Position numbers and translations under genes: made by a program
The notes under the pieces: generated by a model
Databases searched by the model: none
What the model was told of the DNA's origin: nothing
What the model saw: only the letters and a program-made list of their open reading frames with translations
Origin: Rhodothermales bacterium
GTDB lineage: Bacteria > Bacteroidota > Rhodothermia > Rhodothermales > Bin80
Direction of reading: 5' to 3'
Length of the DNA: 64,000 nucleotides
Assembly (NCBI GenBank): GCA_022822185.1
Contig: JAJECE010000050.1
Coordinates: 62,001-126,000, forward strand
Shown: positions 54,534 to 63,000 of the stretch, in pieces
Numbering within the stretch: position 1 is the first letter of the stretch
Layout: each line of letters begins with the position of its first letter

Positions 54534-55724
54534 CTATTGGGATTTGTGGATCCGAATCTGAGGAAACCCTAAACTTTCTGTTGTAGTGAAGCGATAGTTC
54601 CCGTCTATCCCCCTTAATATCTCTCCAATTCTTGGGCCTGCCGCTCCCAGATAGATACCGAGTCCAGTTTGTGCATGGACTCTGAACGCGTGGCTGTCCG
54701 AAATTTCTTTCGGTCCGAATGAAAACCGTGAGGGTTTTTCGAGGAAGGCATAAACCACATAGAAATACTCCCCATCAGAGAATAATGCCAAAAACATGGA
54801 TCCATCAACTTCGTGATTCACTGCAATGTATGTTTTCCCATCCCTCCGGTACTGTTTATATCCAACGGAGCGATAATCTGGAAAAGTAACCTGCCAAAGT
54901 ATTTCACCCTGATCTGAATAGCCAGTCATTGCAGGAATGTGATTTGCGACTAATGCAACGGTTTGATGCTCAGAGTTACAGGCAATGAAGGTGTCGTGTG
55001 CAAAAGACTGCACAGGAAATGGATCTTCGTGGCTATACGCTTCTCCAAAAGACGTAACCCATGTACCATCTAGCATGTACTTGTGAACTATCTTCCTTTC
55101 AGCGGGGGTCTTCATGCTATAATCGATGAGGTAGTAGTGTCCATTCATTGCACACATTCTACCATTCATGCTTGAATATTCCGGCCACTGGGTCGCCGCA
55201 AGTACGAATGATGAATCCTTACGTTCGAAAACATGATTTATGAGTTGATCAGCAATCATGACTTGATTACGATCAGGGAAAATGGTCATGCCAAGAGGGC
55301 TATCAAGTTCTCCTGGCCCAGTTCCTGAAGAACCGACATTTGCTATCCAGTCCCCCTTGTAATCATAAGCCCGAACTTCCTTATGGATGATATCGAAATA
55401 ATAAATCGTCCCGTTACCATCGATCTTTAAATCCCAGACAAACCCGAGCATTTGAGAATAATCTCCCTCATTGACTCCAATCTCTACCACATCCGATGAA
55501 TCCCATTTCCAGAAATCGGCACCGTCCACTTCGTGTCGCAATTCAAAGCGGGAATCCGAAGAAACAGGAATATTCTCTTTGGTAGGATGGATCACGACCT
55601 GAGACGATGCTGATGTATGAAGCGAAAAAAGCAGAACGGCAAAAAATATGCAACGGCCCTTGCAGGGAAAGGAGAAAATGGTGTTATGCAGAACTTCTGG
55701 AAAAAGCTTCATCAGATCAATCAT
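54534..55724 (-). CDS. Exported 6-bladed beta-propeller protein
   Basis: I choose MIDLMKLFPEVLHNTIF (55724), 396 residues; the ORF-track start adds 13. A signal-like hydrophobic stretch (CIFFAVLLFSLHTSASSQ) precedes propeller blades (MLGFVWDLKIDGNGTIYYFD, VRAYDYKGDWIANVGSSGTGPGELDSPLGM, VMIADQLINHVFER). This is the pattern of the 6-bladed propeller proteins (BF3164-like group) that Bacteroidetes keep beside small secreted peptides. It sits between the peptide gene and the thioredoxin-fold gene on one strand. Confidence 0.75.
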   Translation of the reverse strand: MIDLMKLFPEVLHNTIFSFPCKGRCIFFAVLLFSLHTSASSQVVIHPTKENIPVSSDSRFELRHEVDGADFWKWDSSDVVEIGVNEGDYSQMLGFVWDLKIDGNGTIYYFDIIHKEVRAYDYKGDWIANVGSSGTGPGELDSPLGMTIFPDRNQVMIADQLINHVFERKDSSFVLAATQWPEYSSMNGRMCAMNGHYYLIDYSMKTPAERKIVHKYMLDGTWVTSFGEAYSHEDPFPVQSFAHDTFIACNSEHQTVALVANHIPAMTGYSDQGEILWQVTFPDYRSVGYKQYRRDGKTYIAVNHEVDGSMFLALFSDGEYFYVVYAFLEKPSRFSFGPKEISDSHAFRVHAQTGLGIYLGAAGPRIGEILRGIDGNYRFTTTESLGFPQIRIHKSQ

Positions 55725-55895
55725 GTTTGAATAAATGCCCCCAATCTGGTTAGTCAACCACAATTCCCAAAATCAAGGTCTCAGGTTATGCAGGTCAAAT
55801 CGCTTGATTCTCCTGCACGAAAGTGTTTTTGCAAAGTATCTACAGGGAGTACAGAGATGTACTTCCTGCGATACGGAAGGTCATCAAGGGCTCTC

Positions 55896-56111
55896 TCAAT
55901 TCATCTCACAACTATAGGTTCTGCACCCCCCGCCTGTTTTGTCACAGCCGGTATTGGCATTCGGATTATCTGAGCACAAGCCCAACCCCCCGACTTTATT
56001 GCAGACATCGTTCTCGCAGAATTCAAACTCAACGGTGGCCGTTGCTTGATCAAGCCACATGCCACCGGTATAGGCTAGGAACGATAAAACGAGCACTACA
56101 ATTGCACGCAC
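55896..56111 (-). CDS. Small secreted cysteine-rich peptide precursor
   Basis: 71 residues from a GTG start that follows an in-frame TAA. It has an N-terminal signal-like segment (MRAIVVLVLSFLAYTGGMWL) and a mature part of about 47 residues rich in Gly and Asn with six cysteines (EFCENDVC, LCSDNP, TGCDKTGGGCRTYSC). The layout recalls the NVEALA-type peptides of Bacteroidetes, which lie beside 6-bladed propeller proteins, as here, although the NVEALA motif itself is not clear. It may be a signalling or antibacterial peptide stabilised by disulfides. Function is inferred from context. Confidence 0.65.
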   Translation of the reverse strand: MRAIVVLVLSFLAYTGGMWLDQATATVEFEFCENDVCNKVGGLGLCSDNPNANTGCDKTGGGCRTYSCEMN

Positions 56112-57144
56112 GGACCAAAATTAATTCTGTTTGTCATGATTTGCTGATTTTAGCGTTGAAGAAATAGAGTCAAATTCAGAGACGGTGTCTTAGCGGCGTA
56201 CCACACCGCCGCAACCGCAATTTCCTTCAAGGCTCTTGCAACTGCTACAGACACAGAATTCTAAATGACCAACACGAACATTGAAGCCCTGCGAAGAGCA
56301 TCTGGCTGTTTCACAGCCGCCGGATCGCAACCCAGAAATACAATGTTCTGTCTTAAGATACAACATTCTTTAGAAAGATACAGCATCCGTCTTGATTTTT
56401 ATTTTCTGAACTACGTTCGAGGTGCTGTGAGTTCTTTTCGGGGATGTGTCGTTTTCAGCGGGGTTGCAGACAGGCACAACTGAAATCACGTAAATATCTG
56501 CACTCACGAACTTACAGCAAACGCCTCCCTTCCACCTTAAGAGAATGCAACTGCTCAAGGATTCCATATAGAGTCAGGTTGGTACTACTCGAATGTACCT
56601 GATCTGATGACCGAGTACACCTCATCCGCGCCTGCGAGGCCCAGTTCGGCACCCGTCCAGACTGAAACGCGGCTGGAGATCAAGCGCAGGCCTCTGCAGG
56701 ATAGAGCAGGCCTTCAGCCTGTGGATAAAGTTCAGAAAAAATCTGAGCAACGCTTTTCGGGTTGGTTTTTGGAGATTAAACTGCTCAAAATAGCCATAGA
56801 AGAGAGATTTTTCGCTCTTCAGAGTCTCAAAAAGGACGCAAAACAGATGATTTGGCCATCTATGACACGCAGGTGTGCTGTCTGGCTCAGTGATCATATT
56901 TTATTCACGGGCTGCTGGCCATCCTCAATTGGAGTCCGTCAAGGCCGCTCAACAAATCAAGCATCATCGTTTCGCCGTTTGGACCGAACACTGGATTCCT
57001 CTCGGTCTATTCATCGGCCGTGAACAGAGTCATCCTGCGCGGGCATGCATTGCCAAACCGCCTGCTGCGGAACCACATTTCGGTGATTTGCATGGCCAGA
57101 CTCAAGCCGGGAGAAGTTCGGATCTCCTGAACCTGCGGGAGTGC
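56112..57144. other. Long interval without a supported gene
   Basis: About 1 kb. Several ORFs of 60-140 codons exist on both strands, but none shows a signal peptide, motif or believable composition. A 63-codon minus-strand ORF (56175-56366) is rich in cysteine (EFCVCSSCKS) and may be a relic of a second peptide gene; it lacks a signal peptide. The right part is downstream of fabF, with no clear terminator. Confidence 0.5.
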
Positions 57145-58410
57145 TTATTCCTCAAATTTCCGGAACGCAACCGAAGTATTGTGGCCGCCAAATCCAAATG
57201 CATTCGAAACCGCCACATTGACCGGACGCTTTTGCGGCGTATTGAACGTATAATTCAGATCGCACTCCGGGTCCGGATGCACAAAATTGATGGTCGGGGG
57301 CACGCAGTCATTGCGAATGGCCTGAATCGTTGCAATAGCCTCCACCGCCCCCGCCGCTCCCAGCAAATGACCGGTCATGCTCTTGGTCGAGGAGAGATTC
57401 ATCCGGTAGGCATGACTGCCGAAGACATTCTTGACAGACTTCGTTTCTGCAATGTCTCCCAGTGGTGTGGAGGTGCCGTGCATGTTGAGATAATCCACCT
57501 CCTCCGGTGCCAGATGCGCATCTGCCAGCATATTCCGCATAGCCAGCGTTGCCCCGCTTCCCTCGGGGTCAGGAGCCGTAATATGGTTTGCGTCTGCACT
57601 CATGCCGATACCGATAATTTCGGCATAGATTTGTGCTTCACGTGCCTGTGCATGCTCCAGGGACTCAATCACCAGCACACCTGCCCCCTCTCCCAGCACG
57701 AACCCGTCGCGGGTCTTGTCAAACGGGCGACTAGCGGTTGCCGGATCCTCGTTTCGGGTGGAGAGTGCGCGCAGTGCATTGAAGCCCCCGATCCCCAGTT
57801 CGCTGACCGCGGCCTCGGTCCCGCCGCACAGCGCAGCATCAATCATCCCCCGCTGCATCATCATGTAGACATCACTGATGTTGTTGTTCCCCGTCGCACA
57901 GGCACTCACCACACAGTAGTTCGGCCCGCGAAACTTATAGCGGATGGAGATGTGACCACTCACGATATCCGGGATCAGCTTGGGAATAAAGAACGGCGAA
58001 ATGCGGCGCGGGCCCTTGCCCAGATAGGCGGAGGTCTGTTCCAGGAACACCTGAATCCCGCCGATCCCGCTCCCGATGATGACCGCCACCCGGTCCCGTT
58101 CATCCTGAGACATACGCTCGGGCGCAAGCCCTGAATCTTCAACGGCCTGGACCGCTGCAACCACGGCATACTGCGCGAACGGATCCATTTTGCGGGCTTC
58201 ACGGCGGTCAAAATGATCCATCGGATCAAATCCCTTCAACTCGCAGGCAAACTTGGTTGCGAAGCGCTCCGTATCAAAGTGGGTAATGGGGGCGGCCCCA
58301 CTCCTGCCCTTCATCAGCCCATCCCAGAATTCATCCAGAGAGTGCCCCAGGGGCGTGAGCATCCCCATTCCCGTGACAACAACGCGGCGCGGCTTGTCTT
58401 GAATCGCCAT
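57145..58410 (-). CDS. fabF: 3-oxoacyl-ACP synthase II FabF
   Basis: 421 residues, the usual length. It has the full KAS II active site: Cys171 (SACATG), His311 (NMHGTSTPLGD) and His348 (KSMTGHLLGAAG), with the N-terminal VVVTGMGMLTPLG and C-terminal NAFGFGGHNTS. It elongates acyl-ACP with malonyl-ACP in fatty acid synthesis. acpP lies 24 bp upstream on the same strand, the standard acpP-fabF order; rnc does not follow here. Confidence 0.96.
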   Translation of the reverse strand: MAIQDKPRRVVVTGMGMLTPLGHSLDEFWDGLMKGRSGAAPITHFDTERFATKFACELKGFDPMDHFDRREARKMDPFAQYAVVAAVQAVEDSGLAPERMSQDERDRVAVIIGSGIGGIQVFLEQTSAYLGKGPRRISPFFIPKLIPDIVSGHISIRYKFRGPNYCVVSACATGNNNISDVYMMMQRGMIDAALCGGTEAAVSELGIGGFNALRALSTRNEDPATASRPFDKTRDGFVLGEGAGVLVIESLEHAQAREAQIYAEIIGIGMSADANHITAPDPEGSGATLAMRNMLADAHLAPEEVDYLNMHGTSTPLGDIAETKSVKNVFGSHAYRMNLSSTKSMTGHLLGAAGAVEAIATIQAIRNDCVPPTINFVHPDPECDLNYTFNTPQKRPVNVAVSNAFGFGGHNTSVAFRKFEE

Positions 58411-58434
58411 GCCTCTAGGCTTCTAAAAGAAGAG

Positions 58435-58671
58435 TTATCCGCTCTTTTTCGTGAGATACTCTATGGCATCTCCAACGGTGGCAATCTTTTCAGCATCCTC
58501 ATCCGGGATACTAATGTCGAATTCTTTCTCGAATTCCATGATCAATTCAACCGTGTCAAGCGAATCCGCCCCTAAATCATCCGAGAAAGAAGCCTCGGGG
58601 GTAATTCCATCCTCGGCAACCCCCAACTGATCCACCACAATTGCCTTGACCTTATCTGCAAGTTCTGACAT
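58435..58671 (-). CDS. acpP: Acyl carrier protein
   Basis: 78 residues, acidic, with the phosphopantetheine attachment site Ser37 in [16 protein letters not shown]. Length and sequence are those of the housekeeping ACP of type II fatty acid synthesis. It is first in the acpP-fabF pair and divergent from metK, sharing a 180-bp intergenic region. Confidence 0.96.
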   Translation of the reverse strand: MSELADKVKAIVVDQLGVAEDGITPEASFSDDLGADSLDTVELIMEFEKEFDISIPDEDAEKIATVGDAIEYLTKKSG

Positions 58672-58786
58672 AATTATCTGATTAGTAGCTTATTTGAAGA
58701 AACCGCAGCGATTATTCGCGCGGCAAAGGACAACTAAATTACGGCAAATTCATACAACTTTCCCTAAAGTGCCTGAATTTCACCGT

Positions 58787-58838
58787 AAACAGGGGAGTTG
58801 AACCAACAAGAACCGCAACCGGTTCAATGCCCCTGTTT
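58787..58838 (+). promoter_or_regulatory. metK leader hairpin with two alternative stems
   Basis: Outer arms AAACAGGGG/CCCCTGTTT (9 bp) enclose TTGAACC/GGTTCAA (7 bp), a strong composite stem ending 15 bases before the metK start. A second stem, GAACCG (58810-58815) with CGGTTC (58820-58825), uses the same GGTTC strand, so the two inner stems exclude each other. This is what a switch would look like. It does not match the SAM riboswitch classes I know. Regulatory role and ligand are inferred. Confidence 0.5.
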
Positions 58839-58853
58839 GATTCTATTTAGCTT

Positions 58854-60056
58854 ATGTCCAATTACTTATTCACATCTGAGTCTGTGTCGGAGGGACACCC
58901 TGATAAGGTTGCCGATCAGATTTCAGACGCAATCCTGGATGCATACTTAGCCCAGGACCCCGACAGCCGCGTGGCCGTTGAGACGATGGTGACCACCGAT
59001 ATTGTGATCCTCGCCGGAGAGGTTCGATCGAAAGCTGACATTTACTATGAATCCATCGTCCGTGGGGTCGTCCGGGATATCGGTTATATATACCCTGATC
59101 TTCGTTTTTGTGCAGATACCCTTAAGGTAATTAATCTTGTTCACGATCAGAGTGGTGATATTGCTCAGGGAGTGGACGCGGATGCTTCTAGCGGGAAACC
59201 TCAGGGGGCCGGCGATCAGGGGATGATGTTCGGGTTTGCCTGTAAGGAGGTTGAAGAAGACGGCCAGGGGAATTCGGTGCTGATGCCCATGCCGCTCTAC
59301 TATGCACATGGACTGGTGAGAGAATTGGCACGCATTCGAAAGAATGAATCCATCATGCCCTATCTGCGCCCGGATTCCAAAAGCCAGGTCACCGTTGAGT
59401 ATGGCCAGACCGGGCGAACCCCCAAAAGAATTGACACTATCGTGATTGCAACCCAGCATGATGCAGGCGTAGAGCGGGATCAGATCAAACAGGATCTGAA
59501 CGATCATCTTCTGCCGCGTGTGATTGCTGACGATCTGCGGGATGGCGAAACCAAACTTATCGTGAACAAGACCGGCCAGTTTATTGCGGGCGGCCCGCAC
59601 GCCGATGCGGGACTCACCGGACGCAAAATCATTGTGGACACGTACGGCGGCCGGGGAGCACACGGCGGCGGTGCCTTCAGTGGCAAAGATCCCTCGAAAG
59701 TTGATCGATCTGCTGCCTATGCCGCACGGCATGTCGCCAAGAATCTGGTGGCCGCCGATCTAGCCGATATGGTCGAAATTCAATTTGCCTATGTCATTGG
59801 CAGAGCGGATCCCGTATCCATCTTTGTTGACTCGTTCGGTACGGCCAAACATGGGTTATGTGATCATGATCTGTCCAAAATCGTAGAAAGCACATTTGAT
59901 CTGAGACCCGAGGGCATCATCAATCACCTCGGACTCAAAAAACCAATCTATCAGCAGACTGCTGCTTATGGCCATTTCGGGCGCATTCACCTCCCCTGGG
60001 AGCAATTAGATGCCGTAGAAAAATTGCAGAGATATGCAGGGTTGCATTCAGGCTAA
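58854..60056 (+). CDS. metK: S-adenosylmethionine synthetase
   Basis: 400 residues, with the family signatures FTSESVSEGHPDKVADQISDA (ATP/Mg binding), GAGDQGMMFGFAC (hexapeptide region) and GGGAFSGKDPSKVDRSAAY (P-loop-like). It makes SAM from methionine and ATP. SAM is the donor for the EcoRI-type methylase and the DUF579 protein in this window. The 5' leader contains an unusual two-state hairpin. The metallopeptidase gene follows after 16 bp, so they may share a transcript. Confidence 0.96.
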   Translation: MSNYLFTSESVSEGHPDKVADQISDAILDAYLAQDPDSRVAVETMVTTDIVILAGEVRSKADIYYESIVRGVVRDIGYIYPDLRFCADTLKVINLVHDQSGDIAQGVDADASSGKPQGAGDQGMMFGFACKEVEEDGQGNSVLMPMPLYYAHGLVRELARIRKNESIMPYLRPDSKSQVTVEYGQTGRTPKRIDTIVIATQHDAGVERDQIKQDLNDHLLPRVIADDLRDGETKLIVNKTGQFIAGGPHADAGLTGRKIIVDTYGGRGAHGGGAFSGKDPSKVDRSAAYAARHVAKNLVAADLADMVEIQFAYVIGRADPVSIFVDSFGTAKHGLCDHDLSKIVESTFDLRPEGIINHLGLKKPIYQQTAAYGHFGRIHLPWEQLDAVEKLQRYAGLHSG

Positions 60057-60072
60057 TGACTAAATATTCTGC

Positions 60073-63000
60073 ATGATACGCTCATCCATCACCACACTGC
60101 TGACCTTGTTTTGTGTGGTGACAACTGTTGCGCAGGATCATCGTCTGGAAGCCGTCCAGTCACTTCCAGAGGCTTCCCGCAGTTTGGTTGCGGAGTTGAA
60201 TATCTGGACGGACTTTTCCACAACCCAGACAGCAAACGGGCGGATTGATAACGAACTGGGCATCCTGCGGGCCGCCTACCGACTAAGTCTGGATATGACT
60301 CCAGAGTCCACGCTGGAGGCTACTGTAAGGTCATGGCTCACACGGGATGGGGAGGACTTCGGGATTGGTGCGCCGGAGGCGCTGCAGCTGGTGCAGGAAA
60401 AAGAGACCTATGGAGCCCATCACCTGACCTTTCAACAGACGCTGGCCGGTGTTCCGGTTTACGGCCGTTATGTACATGTAAATCTGAACCGGGCCGGATT
60501 GCCCGTGATGGCCATCAGCGGCTACGCCCCTCATCTGGAACGCGTGGATGCATTTCATTCTGTACCTGCGCTCAGCGCAGCACAGGCCGAATCTCTGGCA
60601 CAGCGTGCCGTCTCCAGAGATGGAGCAACCTCAACCCCTGCTGAACTTCTGGTCCTGCCCGGCCAGCCGCCGCGGCTGGTCTGGCGGACGGTTGCATGGC
60701 CGGACGATACCCCGGAAGAATGGGAAGTTCTCCTGGATGCCAATACCGGAGAGTTGATCCAATTACTGGATCAGCGCGTGCACTCGCACGCTCACCCGGA
60801 TCCGCCCCCTTCTAAAGTAGATGGGGAGGGGCAGGTATGGCTGTATGATCCGCTGACCGCCTCCGGCGCGTCCTATGGAGGCGACTATGTCGACAACAAT
60901 GATAAGAATAACGCAGCACTGTCTGCTCTGCTTCAGACCGTTACACTTCAAGATATTGAACGGGGCGGCGATGGAGACTACCGGCTGCGTGGACCGTGGG
61001 TGAGAATTACCGGTGAGGATGCGCCCGTAGAGAGTGATCCGACGGACTTTAAGTATACACGGGATAATCCGAATTTTGAGGCGGTTATGGTGTACTACTA
61101 TATTGATATGAGCGAGCGTTATATCCAGTCTCTGGATGTAGGAAGATCTCCACCGTCCCGCCCGATATCCGCAGATCCCTATGCATTTTCGCAGGATAAT
61201 TCCTATTACCTTCCGTCAAGGAGATCCCTGCACTTTGGATATGGCGGCGTGGACGATGCCGAGGATGCCGGCGTGATCCTGCACGAGTACGGCCATGCCA
61301 TCATGCATCATCATCTTGGATTTAGTACACGTCCATTACAGGAATGGGGAGTTCTTGGTGAGGGGTTTGGCGATTATTGGGCGGTCTCTTACCGCCGGGA
61401 TCTTATGGATCGTGGACTGGTTCCTGCAAGAGACTGGAAGCAGGTCTTCCCCTGGGATGGCGTTGCCTGGGGAGGGCGCCGCGTCGACGGGAATCATGAC
61501 TACGATGTGATCCAGCGGGACTGCAGAGGCACATGCAATATCTATACCTACGGACGAACCTGGGCGAGCCTGATGATGAAACTGTGGGAACGAATTGGCC
61601 GTGAGAATGCGGACCGTCTGCATCTGGCCGGGTTTTCATATCTGGAGCCCAGTAATTTCAAGCTTCCCGACATGGTTGAAGCAATCATAATGGCCGACGA
61701 AGCACTGAATAACGGACAATATACTGCCGACATTTATGACATCTTTGAACCCAAAGGATTTATTGAGTCCCCGGATGGGATTCCCGCCATTACCCACACT
61801 CCCCCGGATTGGCATATGGATCTCACGCTTCCCCTGAAACTTGAGGCGGATATTGAAGCGGCCGAGTTTTCGATTACCAGCGCGGATCTCCATTACCGCC
61901 TGGATTCGGGAGAGTTTGAAATAAAAGCATTAACGCACGAGGGGGGCACCAAATGGAGCACCGAACTCATGTTTCCTGCATCGGCCGCGCTTCTGGAGTA
62001 CTATTTTCGGGCTTCAACGGAAGTGGCAGCGGTGACCCAGCCGCGATCCGCGCCTGAAGACCTCTGGTCCGTACGTTTAGGTCCGGATACCCAGGCCCCA
62101 GCGATCACCTACACGCCTGTAATGCATGTAGTGCCGGAGGAAGTTCGGGACCCGCTCTCCATCCAGGTAACCGATGATAATGCCGTGTCCCGGGTTACAC
62201 TTGCCTATACGATCCATGACCCAAGGCAGGAAAGAACGACTTCCGGCACGCTTGAATTGCAGCGCTCAGGTAGCAGCACCTATACCCTGAAGATGCCATT
62301 TCCTGATGTTCCTGAAAGTGCCTTGCCGGGGGTATGGGTAGAGTATCGAATTATAGCATATGATGTTGCAGATCCGCCAAACAGGGCAGTATTTCCATCT
62401 TTGGAAGCACCGCAGTTGCGACTGGATGTGATCCCCGGCCCTGAGCAGCTTGGCGTATGGAATCCTGAAGATTGGCCAAATTTGGGCGATGGCGAGTGGG
62501 CCCCCAGAGAGGATGGGTTCGGATATGATGGGATGCTCTGGGTGACGGTGCCTGATGGGCCGTATAGTGACAAACCCGCGCAGAGTGTACTCTCTTTCCC
62601 CGAGGTCAATGTGGCCGGACACCCTGATGCGCATCTGGAATTCTGGCACTGGCATGACTTTGAGCACTCGAATGTTCCCAGGCCAGGAGAGGCGGGCGGT
62701 ATTCTTTATGATGGCGGACAGATTCAGTTTTCAACGGATGGCGGGCAGTCCTGGAGCGTTGCTAAGCCGCAGTGGGGCTATAACGGGGACATTGAATCCA
62801 CGCTCTCGAATCCGCTGTCGGGGACCCGTGCCTTCGGAGGGTCCAGTTTTGGCTGGCGCCGGGTCCGTGTACCTCTGCCGGATGCACCTGCAGGTGCTTA
62901 CCGCTTTGAAGTCCATACACGGCTTGCGTTTGGAACTGGAACCGGGAACTCAAATGCCACCACGGACAATTATGCAGGATGGGCCGTTCGGGATATACGT

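Noticed and set aside
56175-56366. 63-codon cysteine-rich minus-strand ORF upstream of the secreted peptide gene
   Set aside because: It contains about nine cysteines and an EFC motif like the peptide, but has no signal peptide and a basic, unlikely C-terminus. Kept only as a possible relic.
56875-58134. 419-residue plus-strand ORF
   Set aside because: It runs antisense to most of fabF, whose active-site motifs are all intact on the other strand. The His/Arg-rich composition is typical of a shadow frame.
58798-58830. GGTTCAA in the metK leader as a possible tRNA T-arm
   Set aside because: No acceptor, D or anticodon stems can be built around it; the sequence is better explained by the composite hairpin.
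58947-59732. 261-residue minus-strand ORF
   Set aside because: Antisense shadow of metK; no motif.
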